From the NCBI RefSeq assembly GCF_021887715.1, contig NZ_JAIQXX010000005.1, positions 124,001 to 188,000 on the forward strand: 64,000 nt of DNA. Reading direction: 5' to 3'. The notes beneath the pieces are model-generated. The model was not told where the DNA came from and made no database searches. It saw only the letters and a list, made by a program, of their open reading frames with translations. Below are positions 42,746-52,339 of this stretch, in pieces (the first letter of the stretch is position 1; each line of letters opens with the position of its first letter). This DNA is from Winogradskyella immobilis. Its GTDB lineage: Bacteria > Bacteroidota > Bacteroidia > Flavobacteriales > Flavobacteriaceae. A program made the position numbers and the translations under genes.

Positions 42746-43663
42746 TCTTTTCTTTATAAGAATATATTTTAAACGCATTAATTGTTTTAAGACTAATCTA
42801 GGAAGTCTTAGAATAATAAGTTGTTTGTAATTAAGGTTTTTAGTATCAATATTAGACTTTAAATTCTTAAAAGAATTCATATCATTCCCCATTTTTCGTT
42901 CAATTGCAAAAGAAAAACGATTTAAATCCAAATACTTTTTTAGTGAAGCGTTCTCTTTCTCAATAGAAGTAAATTGATTAACCAATGTTAAGCCATCAGT
43001 AGCTTTCATATTTAAAGATAGATGGTTGTTTAAATTATGGATATTTTTTATAGCAGTTACTTTTGAAGAGAAAGCTACGTTATATTTTAATGCTATTCTA
43101 ATCCATAGATCGGTGTCTTCAGCAGAATTTAAAGTTGTATTAAACCCTTTTAGATTTTTAAAAACAGATTTAGGTATCGCAACAGCTGATGTCCAAGCAA
43201 TGCAATCTATTGTAGAAGCTTTAAAATAATCGTCAATAATTCCATGAAAATTATTAGGTATACCATTAAATACAGTTTTTACAACAGCACTATTAAAAAA
43301 AACTTTATCATAATTATTAGCATATAATCCACAATCTGGGTAAGATTTATATAACTTATATAAGTCTTCTAAATGATTTGTTAGCCATAAATCATCAGCA
43401 TCTAAAAAAGCAATTAAATCTGCTTTTGCTTTAGAAACCCCATAATTTCGAGCGTGTGAAACACCTTTGTTCTCAGTACTGTAAATCGATATCTTATCTG
43501 ATGAGTATGCTTTAGCAATTTCTAAGCTATTGTCAGTAGAACCATCATTTATAATAATGACTTCATAATTTTTAAATGATTGATTAATTACAGATTCTAT
43601 AGTGCCAGCTATAAATTCAGCTTTATTATATAATGGAATGATTACAGAGATATATGCTGACAT
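42722..43663 (-). CDS. Family 2 glycosyltransferase
   Basis: 313 residues. ISVIIPLYNKAEFIAGTIESV (about 5-25), VIIINDGSTDNS, HARNYGVSKAKADLIAFLDADDLW (DAD at about 88) and a late AEDTDLWIRIALKYNV. Acceptor unknown. Converges with the ketoisomerase gene (24-base overlap) and is the second of two minus-strand glycosyltransferase genes, four bases apart. Confidence 0.92.
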   Translation of the reverse strand: MSAYISVIIPLYNKAEFIAGTIESVINQSFKNYEVIIINDGSTDNSLEIAKAYSSDKISIYSTENKGVSHARNYGVSKAKADLIAFLDADDLWLTNHLEDLYKLYKSYPDCGLYANNYDKVFFNSAVVKTVFNGIPNNFHGIIDDYFKASTIDCIAWTSAVAIPKSVFKNLKGFNTTLNSAEDTDLWIRIALKYNVAFSSKVTAIKNIHNLNNHLSLNMKATDGLTLVNQFTSIEKENASLKKYLDLNRFSFAIERKMGNDMNSFKNLKSNIDTKNLNYKQLIILRLPRLVLKQLMRLKYILIKKRLYISPFK

Positions 43664-43667
43664 TTAA

Positions 43668-44546
43668 TTAATTGTTTTGTAAATAATATCCAACTCTATA
43701 GAAATCAAAAAAAATAAGATTAGGGTTTTCAGAATGCAGGTTTTTTTGCATTCTTTTATTTAGAACAGTATATATAAAAGAAATTATCCCCGAAAGTTTA
43801 TACTTTTTAATGAGCTCAACATTATAAGATAATTTTGTGTGTTTTGCTTCTAATAAACCCTCATTTATAAATAGTTTTAGAGCATCTATAGACTCTAAAG
43901 ATTTTTTAAAAAAAACGGAGTTTGACTCTAAGCCAATATGCAAAACAGGGTTGTCTATATGATCAACTTTTATATGATGCGTTTTTGCATCCATAGCAAA
44001 AAGAGTGTCTTCATGCCTTTGATTTGGAATACTTTCATTAAAAGAAATATGCTCAAAAACAGATTTTTTAATTAAAAAATTAAGTGTCAGAAATCGTAAA
44101 TGTGGTTGTTTTAAGCGTTTTTTTAGAGGCAAAGCTTCACGTTTTCTCCCATATGCCCAACGTAAGGTTTGATTGTGATTAGGATTTTCTTTATATAAAA
44201 TACCGCCATAAATAATCTGTGTATCCTTATTTAGAGCATCAATATAATTTTTAATAAATACTTGGCTAATAAGTTTAGTATCTGCGTCTAAAAATAAAAG
44301 CGTATCGTATTTAGCAATTTTCGCCAAATGATTTCTAATAGCACTTCTGCCAATATTCTTTTTTAAAATTGTGTATGTAGAATGACTTAAATTATTAATA
44401 ACTGAATTCTCTCCTGTATAAGTAGTAGAAGCATCATCTAAAACAATAATCTCAAAATTAAATGCTAAAGCAGATAATTGTTGATGTAAATTATTGACAA
44501 GTGTTACAATGTTGTAATTGTATGTTGGTATTAAAACAGATAACAT
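43668..44546 (-). CDS. Family 2 glycosyltransferase
   Basis: 292 residues. LSVLIPTYNYNIVTLVNNL, IIVLDDASTTYTGENSVI, IGRSAIRNHLAKIAKYDTLLFLDADTKL (DAD at about 91) and FNESIPNQRHEDTLFAMDAKT. A TATATTTG (minus strand, 44552-44559) matches a -7 box only a few bases before the ATG, so the message may be nearly leaderless. First gene of the two-gene minus-strand unit at the edge of the polysaccharide locus. Confidence 0.9.
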   Translation of the reverse strand: MLSVLIPTYNYNIVTLVNNLHQQLSALAFNFEIIVLDDASTTYTGENSVINNLSHSTYTILKKNIGRSAIRNHLAKIAKYDTLLFLDADTKLISQVFIKNYIDALNKDTQIIYGGILYKENPNHNQTLRWAYGRKREALPLKKRLKQPHLRFLTLNFLIKKSVFEHISFNESIPNQRHEDTLFAMDAKTHHIKVDHIDNPVLHIGLESNSVFFKKSLESIDALKLFINEGLLEAKHTKLSYNVELIKKYKLSGIISFIYTVLNKRMQKNLHSENPNLIFFDFYRVGYYLQNN

Positions 44547-44663
44547 TAAGGCAAATATAGTAGCTAAAATAGATTAGTTGGTATAGCTATGTAATTAAAC
44601 ATTTATATTCTAGATTTATTGCTTTCTTTAGAATAAATAAAAGATTAATTTTTTTAGAGAAGT

Positions 44664-45347
44664 TTATGATTTTCTTTGTACAACCTCAAAAACTTTGTTT
44701 TCATCGCATTTTAAAGTTTTACTAGGGTATTTTAGTAGTAAGGCATAATCATGCGTAGCCATTAAAATGGTATTCCCATTCTTATTAATGTCTAATAATA
44801 ATTCCATCACTTCAATACTCGTTTGGGGATCAAGGTTTCCGGTAGGTTCATCAGCTAAAATAAGTTCTGGGTCATTTAATAAAGCTCTAGCTATAGCTAC
44901 ACGTTGTTGTTCTCCACCAGAAAGCTCGTGCGGAAATTTAAATCCTTTAGTTTTCATGGCCACTTTATCAAGAACTTCGTCAATACGTAAAGCAATCTTA
45001 CCTTTATCTGTCCAACCTGTAGCTTTTAAAACAAAGGCTAGATTTTGTTTTATAGTTCTATCGGGTAACAATTTAAAATCTTGAAAAACAATACCCAGTT
45101 TTCGTCTTAAAAAAGGAATGTCCTTTTCTTTTAATCCATTAAGGTTAAAGTTAACGATAGAGCCTTTACCTTTAGTAAGTTCTAAGTCACCATAAAGCGT
45201 TTTCATAAAACTACTTTTTCCACTACCAGTTTTACCAATAAGGTATACAAAATCACCTTTCTGCATTTCAAAATTTACATTGGCAAGTACCATACTTTCA
45301 CCTTGGTAAATGGTTGCATCTTTAAGTTGTAAAACAGTTTCAGACAT
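44664..45347 (-). CDS. ftsE: ABC transporter ATPase, FtsE-like
   Basis: 227 residues from ATG 45347. Walker A LIGKTGSGKSSFMK (about 39-52), signature LSGGEQQRVAIARAL (about 136-150), Walker B LILADEPTGNLDP, His switch ATHDYALL. FtsE works with FtsX at the septum to control peptidoglycan hydrolases. FtsX is not next to it here, which is usual for Bacteroidota but leaves the call on sequence alone. A TTG at 45362 would add five residues. The following plus-strand gene is separated by 255 bases. Confidence 0.85.
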   Translation of the reverse strand: MSETVLQLKDATIYQGESMVLANVNFEMQKGDFVYLIGKTGSGKSSFMKTLYGDLELTKGKGSIVNFNLNGLKEKDIPFLRRKLGIVFQDFKLLPDRTIKQNLAFVLKATGWTDKGKIALRIDEVLDKVAMKTKGFKFPHELSGGEQQRVAIARALLNDPELILADEPTGNLDPQTSIEVMELLLDINKNGNTILMATHDYALLLKYPSKTLKCDENKVFEVVQRKS

Positions 45348-45601
45348 GTAATGTATATTCAAAATTCAGTTCCTGTAAAAGTATTATTTAATAATTCAAT
45401 ATCAAATACCTTATCAGATTAGATTAACGGCATTTTTAAAAACATCTTATTCAATGCCATCATTTAATTAAAAAACACAAATGTTAAAATTTAATAAGTC
45501 GGTTTATAATTATCATTGAATTCTGTCGTTATAGGTTTTGTATTGATTTATATTTGAATCAATATTAAGTCATCAAATAATTAAATCAAAAAACGAAGCT
45601 A

Positions 45602-48600
45602 ATGCCGTTATTTAAAAAACAACTAATTCTAGTTTTTCTATTTACAACCACATTCCTTTTTGCCCAAAAATCAGCCATATATACGAGTAGTTTTCAAGAT
45701 TATCAAAAAGCGTTAACGCTATATAATAATCAACAATACAAGGCTGCTCAGTCCTTGTTTGACGATATTAAATACAGCACGGAAGACGAAGTTTTAAAAT
45801 CAGATTGCAGCTATTATATTGCCAATTGTGCTGTAAGATTAAATCAAAAAAATGCAGATGATCTTATTGAAGAATTTGTAGAAGAATATCCAACAAGTAC
45901 AAAACGGAACACAGCATTTTTAGATGTGGCAGATTATTATTTCGAAAACTCAAAATACGCTTATGCACGTAAATGGTATGATAAAGTTGATGATAGAAGT
46001 ATAGCACGTACAGAACGTGAAAAATTCAATTTTAATTACGGTTATAGCCTTTATGCTACTAAAGATAAAAGAGGGGCAACAAAATATTTAAACCGTGTTG
46101 CTAACTCTAAAGACTATGGTTCGCAAGCTAAATATTATATCGGTTACATGGCTTATGAAGGCGATGATTACGATACAGCTAACAGTTATTTTGATCAGGT
46201 TGCTGATAATGAAAAATACAAAGAGAAACTCAATTATTATCAAGCAGATTTAAATTTTAAATTGGGTCGTTTTGAAAAAGCTATTGAATTAGCCGAAGCG
46301 CAAATAAATAAGAGTAATGCTGAAGAAGTGTCTGAATTATCAAAGATTATTGGTGAGAGTTATTTTAACCTCGGCAACTATGCAGAAGCCATTCCATATT
46401 TAAAAGCCTATAAAGGCAAACGCGGACGTTGGAATAATACTGATTATTATCAATTAGGATATGCTTATTATAAACAAGATGATTTTGAAAATGCCATTTC
46501 GGAGTTTAACAAAATTATTGATGGTAATAATGGTGTAGCTCAAAATGCCTATTACCATTTAGGTGAAAGTTATATTAATTTAGAGAAAAAGCAAGAAGCA
46601 CTAAATGCATTTAGAAATGCATCTCAAATGGATTTTGATGAAAAAATTAAAGAAGATGCCTGGCTAAATTATGCTAAGATTAGTTACGAAATTGGTAATC
46701 CATATCAATCCGTACCGCAAGTATTATCAGGGTATTTAGAGGCTTATCCAACTACAGCTTATAAAGAAGAAATAGAAACGTTATTAATAGATTCTTATAT
46801 CACCTCTAAAAATTATAAAGAAGCATTAAGTTTATTAAAGAGTAAAGGAAGTTTTGAGAATAAATTAGCATATCAAAAAGTAGCTTTTTATAGAGGAGTT
46901 GAGTTGTATAACGAAACAAAATATAACGAGGCTTTAGATTTATTTGAAAGCTCACTTAAAGAACCTCGCGATCCTGTTTATTTAGCAAGAGCAACATTCT
47001 GGAAAGCAGAAACCGATTATAATCTCACCAATTATAATGAAGCACTAATTGGATTTAAAGAATTTCAGTTAGAAGGTGAAGCGTCTCAAGTTACCGAATC
47101 TAAAAATTTAGATTATAATTTAGCATACACCTATTTTAAGCTTAAAGATTATGGACAAGCCTCTGCATATTTTCAAAAATTTATTAGCTCTAATTCTGGA
47201 GATAAATTAAGAGAAAACGATGCTTATTTAAGACTGGCTGATGGTCATTTTGTCTCGAGTAAATACCAAGATGCAATTTCGGCCTACGAAAAAGCAATTC
47301 GGTTAAATAAAATAGAGACAGATTATGCGGCATTCCAGAAAGCCATGAGTTATGGTTATATTGGAAAAGGACCAACTAAAATTTCAGAATTAAATACATT
47401 TATTGACGGCTATCCAAAATCAGGTTTAAGAGATGATGCTATGTATGAGTTGGCAAACTCTTATGTAAAAGCTGGTGATACTGATAAAGCCATGCGCATG
47501 TACGATCGTTTGAATAAAGATTATCAACGTAGTGCATTTATTTCTAAATCACTTTTACGTCAAGGCTTGGTACATTATAATGCTAATGATAACGAACGGG
47601 CTTTATCAAAATTTAAAAGAGTTGCTAAAGATTACGCTGGTTCGGAAGAATCTATCCAAGCGGTATCTACAGCACGTTTAATTTACATTGATTTAGGTAG
47701 AGTAGACGAATATGCTTCATGGGTACGAAGTTTAGATTATGTGGAAATTACAGATGCAGAATTAGATAACACAACATATCTAGCTGCCGAAAAACAATAT
47801 TTAGATGGAAATACTGATCAGGCCATTCGTCAGTTTAATAAATATTTAAATGGTTTTTCAAACGGAATACATGCTTTAAAATCACACTTTTATTTAGCGC
47901 AACTCTACTACAAAAAAGACTTGTTTGAAAATGCACAACCGCATTATGAGTCTGTGGTTAATGCTTCTAAAAATGAATACACAGAGCAAGCTATAGTTAA
48001 ATTAAGTGAAATCTATTTAAACGACTCTAATTGGTCTAGCGCTATACCTGTATTGCAACGTTTAGAGCAAGAAGCCGATTATCCGCAGAATATCATTTAT
48101 GCACAATCTAATTTAATGAATGCGTATTACCAAACCGAAGATTATACAAATGCAGAACGCTATGCAGATGAGGTATTATCTAGTTCTAATTTAGATGCTA
48201 AGATTAAAAGTGATGCCAAACTTATTATAGCACGTTCTGCTATAGAAACAGGAAACGAATCTAAAGCAAAATCTGCTTATGCTGAAGTAGAAAAATTGGC
48301 ATCGGGTAGTGTAGCAGCAGAAGCACTATATTACAATGCATATTTTAAAAATAAAGACGGTCAGCACGACGCATCAAATACAGTAATTCAAAAATTAGCT
48401 AAAGACTACAGTAGCTATAAGTTGTATTCAGCTAAAGGATTAGTGATTATGGCCAAGAACTTCTATGCATTAAAAGATGCATTTCAAGCGACTTATATCT
48501 TAGAAAGTGTAATTTCTAATTTTCCAGAGTTTAAAGACGTCGTTAATGAAGCTAAGGCAGAGTTGACAAAAATTAAATCAGAAGAAGCAAAAACAAATTC

Positions 48601-48625
48601 ATCAATCGAAATAGATGATAACTAA
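45602..48625 (+). CDS. Large exported TPR-repeat protein
   Basis: 1007 residues with a signal peptide (KKQLILVFLFTTTFLFAQ) and tetratricopeptide repeats over nearly the whole length, for example YNNQQYKAAQSLFDDI, YAYYKQDDFENAISEFNKII, FRRSAFISKSLLRQGLVHYNANDNERALSKFKR-type units. TPR solenoids act as scaffolds; this one would sit in the periplasm or on the outer membrane. Followed after about 75 bases by an outer-membrane barrel gene, likely an operon. A TATATTTG at 45549-45556 is a possible -7 box. Partner unknown. Confidence 0.85.
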   Translation: MPLFKKQLILVFLFTTTFLFAQKSAIYTSSFQDYQKALTLYNNQQYKAAQSLFDDIKYSTEDEVLKSDCSYYIANCAVRLNQKNADDLIEEFVEEYPTSTKRNTAFLDVADYYFENSKYAYARKWYDKVDDRSIARTEREKFNFNYGYSLYATKDKRGATKYLNRVANSKDYGSQAKYYIGYMAYEGDDYDTANSYFDQVADNEKYKEKLNYYQADLNFKLGRFEKAIELAEAQINKSNAEEVSELSKIIGESYFNLGNYAEAIPYLKAYKGKRGRWNNTDYYQLGYAYYKQDDFENAISEFNKIIDGNNGVAQNAYYHLGESYINLEKKQEALNAFRNASQMDFDEKIKEDAWLNYAKISYEIGNPYQSVPQVLSGYLEAYPTTAYKEEIETLLIDSYITSKNYKEALSLLKSKGSFENKLAYQKVAFYRGVELYNETKYNEALDLFESSLKEPRDPVYLARATFWKAETDYNLTNYNEALIGFKEFQLEGEASQVTESKNLDYNLAYTYFKLKDYGQASAYFQKFISSNSGDKLRENDAYLRLADGHFVSSKYQDAISAYEKAIRLNKIETDYAAFQKAMSYGYIGKGPTKISELNTFIDGYPKSGLRDDAMYELANSYVKAGDTDKAMRMYDRLNKDYQRSAFISKSLLRQGLVHYNANDNERALSKFKRVAKDYAGSEESIQAVSTARLIYIDLGRVDEYASWVRSLDYVEITDAELDNTTYLAAEKQYLDGNTDQAIRQFNKYLNGFSNGIHALKSHFYLAQLYYKKDLFENAQPHYESVVNASKNEYTEQAIVKLSEIYLNDSNWSSAIPVLQRLEQEADYPQNIIYAQSNLMNAYYQTEDYTNAERYADEVLSSSNLDAKIKSDAKLIIARSAIETGNESKAKSAYAEVEKLASGSVAAEALYYNAYFKNKDGQHDASNTVIQKLAKDYSSYKLYSAKGLVIMAKNFYALKDAFQATYILESVISNFPEFKDVVNEAKAELTKIKSEEAKTNSSIEIDDN

Positions 48626-48699
48626 AAAAATCTTTTAGAAACAAGAATCATTCAAATCGTAATTCTAAAACAATTAGTTATCTTAAAAAATCAAATCGC

Positions 48700-50424
48700 A
48701 TGAAAATCAAACAGAGTCTAATCTTAATCTTAGCATTGAGTTTTACATTTAATTATGCTCAAAATAGAACTAAAGACACTATAGATAGTCAAACCGTAAA
48801 TGTTATTAAGCCATATACACCTACAATTTCTGATGCTTTTAAAATTAAAGATATTCCGTCTTTAGATGATGCCAATACCATTAAGAAAAAAGAGGTGAAA
48901 TATAATATTTTTTCAATTCCTGTAGCATCAACATTTACACCTGCAAAAGGCAAGGCGGCTAAGGTAGATAAAGCAGCTCCAGTAAAATTATATGATAACT
49001 ATGCATCACTTGGTGTGGGCACATATACTACAATTTTAGGAGAAGTATATTTAAATCATGAATTAAGTAATGGAGAAAATGTAGGAGGCTATTTTAGTCA
49101 CCATTCTTCTGATGGTGGCGTTGATGACGTGTTGTTAGATAATGATTTTTCTAAAACCAATTTTAATGCTAACTATTCTAAAAAGCTTTCTGACTTTTCT
49201 TGGAAAATAGATTTAGGAGCAGAACTTCAAAATTACAATTGGTATGGTTTACCACAGCAGTTTTTTGGACAAGCAGAAGCCAATACCATTGACCCAGAAA
49301 TAAAATATAATAGCTTTTATATCGGTGGTAAATTAAAGTTTGATGATGCTATTATTAAAGATGGAAGTGTGCGTTTTAGACGCTTTGGAGACGATAGAGA
49401 TTCTGGCGAAAATAGATTTGTAGCAAAAGTAGGATTTGGTATTCCTGTTCAAGGAGAAGAAATAGATACTGAGATTAAAGTCGATTATATTAGCGGGGAA
49501 TTTGATCGAAATTTTGTATCAACAGAATCTATCAATTACGGAAATGTATCCGTTGGGTTATCACCATCTTATCAGATAAAACAAGATGATTTAACCATAG
49601 ATTTAGGGGCGAAATTTGTGTATTTAAATGATACAGAGCTTAATGATAACAGATTTTTTATCTATCCTAATATAGAAGCTTCATACCGTTTGGTAGATGA
49701 TATTTTAATTTCTTATGCAGGAGTTAAAGGAGATTTAATTCAGAATTCGTATTTCGATTTTGCAAGTAGCAACCCATTTGTGTCACCAACATTATTAATT
49801 ACACCAACAGATCAACGCTATAAGGCGTTTATAGGTCTAAAGGGCAAACTATCTAATAGTGTGAGTTATAATATAAAAGGAAATTATTACGCAGAAGATA
49901 CAAAGGCATTGTTTAGAACTAACGAAGCACAAACTTTTGCTAGTGAAGCTTATCAATTTGGAAATTCATTCAATGTGGTTTACGATGATGTAGATACCTT
50001 TTCTGTAGCTGGTGAATTAAATATTGATGTTAATAGAAACTTTAAGTTAGCCATAAAAGGTGAGTATTTTAATTACTCTACCGATAATGAAGCCGAAGCT
50101 TGGAATCTTCCTGATGTTACAGGATCTATATTTTTAGACTATCAAATCTCTGAAAAGTGGTTTATGGGAGGTAGTGTTTTCTTTGTTGGTGAACGAAAAG
50201 ATCAATTGAGTTTGGTTGGCACATTGATAGATACTACACCAATAACAGTAACTTTAGATAGTTATTTTGATGCAAATGCACATGTAGGTTATAAAGTTAC
50301 AGATCAATTATCTGCATTTGTAAAAGCAAATAATATTGCAAATCAAGATTATGACCGTTGGTTAAATTTTCCTGTACAAGGCATCCAATTTTTAGCAGGA
50401 GCAACCTATCAGTTTGATTTTTGA
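48700..50424 (+). CDS. TonB-dependent-receptor-like outer-membrane barrel
   Basis: 574 residues with a signal peptide (SLILILALSFTFNYAQ). After a short proline-rich stretch (NVIKPYTPTISDAFKIKD) come many amphipathic strands with aromatic girdles, typical of the C-terminal barrel of TonB-dependent receptors (SFYIGGKLKFDD, AFVKANNIANQDYDRWLNFPVQGIQFLAGATYQFDF). No plug domain or TonB box is visible, so it may not transport in the usual way. It pairs with the TPR protein upstream, which could be its periplasmic partner. Confidence 0.82.
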   Translation: MKIKQSLILILALSFTFNYAQNRTKDTIDSQTVNVIKPYTPTISDAFKIKDIPSLDDANTIKKKEVKYNIFSIPVASTFTPAKGKAAKVDKAAPVKLYDNYASLGVGTYTTILGEVYLNHELSNGENVGGYFSHHSSDGGVDDVLLDNDFSKTNFNANYSKKLSDFSWKIDLGAELQNYNWYGLPQQFFGQAEANTIDPEIKYNSFYIGGKLKFDDAIIKDGSVRFRRFGDDRDSGENRFVAKVGFGIPVQGEEIDTEIKVDYISGEFDRNFVSTESINYGNVSVGLSPSYQIKQDDLTIDLGAKFVYLNDTELNDNRFFIYPNIEASYRLVDDILISYAGVKGDLIQNSYFDFASSNPFVSPTLLITPTDQRYKAFIGLKGKLSNSVSYNIKGNYYAEDTKALFRTNEAQTFASEAYQFGNSFNVVYDDVDTFSVAGELNIDVNRNFKLAIKGEYFNYSTDNEAEAWNLPDVTGSIFLDYQISEKWFMGGSVFFVGERKDQLSLVGTLIDTTPITVTLDSYFDANAHVGYKVTDQLSAFVKANNIANQDYDRWLNFPVQGIQFLAGATYQFDF

Positions 50425-50458
50425 TATAAAACGGAATAGTCTTTGATTATTATATGAT

Positions 50459-50842
50459 ATGAAACATATTATTTATATCATAACGCTATTTATATCTACA
50501 ACTATCTTTGCACAAAAAGAGGCGACTATAGTAAAAGAAATAAAGCTTCATTATACCTGTGATGAAGGTACATCACAAGCTTATAAAGATTTTGCTAATG
50601 AAAATTACAAGTTAATTTCTTACGGATTAGTGATTTCTGAAGATTGGGATTTCGATAAATTTTATTGGAAACATATGAAAGAGAAGTACAACATTATTAT
50701 GGGTAATGGAGGTTGTCTTGTTGATGAAGCCATGCTGTGTTATTCTAATAAAATGAGAGCATTGCTCCTTAAAAAATTTGGAGAAGATATTTTTGAAAAA
50801 GGAAAAAAGGAAGCGAAGTTATTATACCAAAAGAAAGAATAA
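50459..50842 (+). CDS. Hypothetical exported protein
   Basis: 127 residues with a signal peptide (HIIYIITLFISTTIFAQ). The mature part has three Cys (YTCDEG, GGCLVDEAMLC) and ends in a Lys-rich tail. No family recognised. It lies 34 bases after the barrel gene on the same strand, so it may be co-transcribed. A palindromic repeat region follows its stop. Confidence 0.7.
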   Translation: MKHIIYIITLFISTTIFAQKEATIVKEIKLHYTCDEGTSQAYKDFANENYKLISYGLVISEDWDFDKFYWKHMKEKYNIIMGNGGCLVDEAMLCYSNKMRALLLKKFGEDIFEKGKKEAKLLYQKKE

Positions 50843-50858
50843 ATTTAATTGTTTTGTC

Positions 50859-50960
50859 ATTCCGTATTGTCCCACTGAGCGCAGTCGAAGTGTGATACGA
50901 AATCTATTATTAATGAGATCCTGAATTACTGAAGCGAGTTCAGTACAGGCAAGTTCAGGA
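50859..50960. repeat. Two nested palindromes in the intergenic gap
   Basis: First: ATTCCGTAT ... ATACGAAAT outer arms with CACT / AGTG inside (50859-50904). Second: CCTGAA / TTCAGG enclosing the perfect ACTGAA-GCGAG-TTCAGT (50919-50960). The first contains CACTGAGCGCAGTCGAAGTG, a string I recognise as common between flavobacterial genes. It lies between converging genes, so the hairpins may also help end transcription. Confidence 0.7.
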
Positions 50961-50968
50961 AGACAGAT

Positions 50969-51679
50969 TTAGTTATATATCCTCGCCAAATAATCATAAT
51001 GTTCGCCTTCTAGTATCAATTCACATTGTAAACCAACACTATTACAAGCTGTTTTTAACGTATTAAAGTCGAGGTAGAGCCATTTCATTGGTACTTCTTT
51101 TTGGCCTTTATAGTTGAGGTAGTAATCTAATTCGCCATAGTAATCAGCATTCATATCTTGCCAACCCCGATAGTTATCGGGACCATCGTCATCTTCGTAC
51201 ATATATTTTATATCACTAGAATCAATTAAAATTTGCCCATTGGGTTTAAGTAATGATTTTAAATGTTTCAGATAATTAGGTGTATTTTCCAAAGTTTGAA
51301 AAATACCAGTACCGTTCATTAACACTAAAATAGTGTCAATGGTTTCAATTTCGTCTAGTAACGCTTTTAATTCTACATTAGTAACACCACGTTGTTTACA
51401 GACTTCTATTGATCCTTCAGAAACATCAATAGCTTTAACTTCAAACCCTTTATTTTGAAGATGCAAACTGTGACTTCCAGTTCCACAGCCAACATCAAGA
51501 ACAGAACCTTTAGCAAGCTGTAATGCCTTTTGTTCTAGTTTAGGCATTTCAGAATAACCTCGAAATAAATAGGGTAATGGCAAGACGTCTTCATCAGAAA
51601 TATTAGTTGAGGTGATAAGGTCTTCTGTATAATTCCCAGAATGGTAATCTAATAAGGCTTTTCCAAAAAGGTCTTTCAT
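50969..51679 (-). CDS. Class I SAM-dependent methyltransferase
   Basis: 236 residues. Motif I VLDVGCGTGSHSLHL (about 58-72), VKAIDVSEGSIEVCKQ, DTILVLMNGTGIFQTLEN, LLKPNGQILIDSSDIKYMYED (about 148). Substrate unknown. The palindrome CCCGATAGTTATCGGG lies inside the gene (51166-51181) and encodes the PDNYRG segment in a loop between DIKYMYEDDDG and WQDMNADYYG; relatives have a shorter, variable loop there, so the repeat may be an insertion. Confidence 0.88.
   Translation of the reverse strand: MKDLFGKALLDYHSGNYTEDLITSTNISDEDVLPLPYLFRGYSEMPKLEQKALQLAKGSVLDVGCGTGSHSLHLQNKGFEVKAIDVSEGSIEVCKQRGVTNVELKALLDEIETIDTILVLMNGTGIFQTLENTPNYLKHLKSLLKPNGQILIDSSDIKYMYEDDDGPDNYRGWQDMNADYYGELDYYLNYKGQKEVPMKWLYLDFNTLKTACNSVGLQCELILEGEHYDYLARIYN
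51165..51182. repeat. Palindrome within a methyltransferase gene
   Basis: CCCGATA-GT-TATCGGG, 17 of 18 bases identical to the palindrome within tmRNA at 23273-23290. It translates to PDNYRG in a surface-loop position of the methyltransferase. Confidence 0.75.
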
Positions 51680-51683
51680 ATTT

Positions 51684-51735
51684 ATTCCTCACAAAAGTGA
51701 GGATCTCATTTTGTCATTCCTGCGTAGACAGGAAT
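51684..51735. repeat. Pair of REP-like palindromes before the methyltransferase
   Basis: CCTCAC-AAAA-GTGAGG (51687-51702, in ATT...AT context) and ATTCCTGC-GTAG-ACAGGAAT (51716-51735, one G-T on pairing). Same family as in the trp operon gaps. They lie just upstream of the methyltransferase start and would be in its 5' leader. Confidence 0.7.
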
Positions 51736-51836
51736 CTTTTTAATTAAAAACTAATTATCAAATATAGATAAAAGTAAGTAGCTACAGTGTTTTTGATTTT
51801 TTCAAAATTGTATCGATAACTTCGTATTTTTACATT

Positions 51837-52331
51837 ATGCAAAACATTTTAAATAACCTACCTAAGCTAGCTGCGGAAAAACATAAGGAGAATAAAACCT
51901 TTTTTACAAAGCTAAAAAAGAAACCTCCAAAACAGTTAGATTATGTAATGCAAGAGTTGCATGAAGAAGAGTTTCAACGTACAGATTGTTTGCAATGTGC
52001 CAATTGTTGTAAAACTACAGGTCCATTATTTACAGATAAAGATATTGCAAGAATCTCCAAACATTTTCGACTTAAACCTCAACAGTTTGTGGAACAATTT
52101 TTGAGGGTAGATGAAGATAACGATTATGTGTTACAATCTGTACCTTGTACATTTTTAGGTGAAGATAATTATTGTTCAATTTATGAGGTACGCCCTAAGG
52201 CGTGTAGAGAGTTTCCGCATACCGACAGGAAGAAATTTCAACAAATTTCTAACTTAACCCTTAAAAATGTAGCAATATGTCCTGCAGCATATAATATTGT
52301 TAAAGCACTAAAAAAGAGAATGTCTAAATAA
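51837..52331 (+). CDS. YkgJ-family Cys-cluster protein
   Basis: 164 residues. CLQCANCCKTTGPLF (CxxCxxCC, about 56-63), then VPCTFLGEDNYCSIYEVRPKACREFPHTDR (three more Cys), the pattern of the YkgJ / CxxCxxCC family thought to hold a zinc or iron-sulfur cluster. No enzyme function is proven for the family. It is eight bases ahead of the next plus-strand gene, likely an operon of three with the exported protein and the desaturase. Confidence 0.92.
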   Translation: MQNILNNLPKLAAEKHKENKTFFTKLKKKPPKQLDYVMQELHEEEFQRTDCLQCANCCKTTGPLFTDKDIARISKHFRLKPQQFVEQFLRVDEDNDYVLQSVPCTFLGEDNYCSIYEVRPKACREFPHTDRKKFQQISNLTLKNVAICPAAYNIVKALKKRMSK

Positions 52332-52339
52332 TTAAATGA

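Noticed and set aside
42344-43663. 24-base overlap of converging genes as a frameshift or error
   Set aside because: Both proteins have complete family features up to the overlap, so it is an ordinary tail-to-tail overlap.
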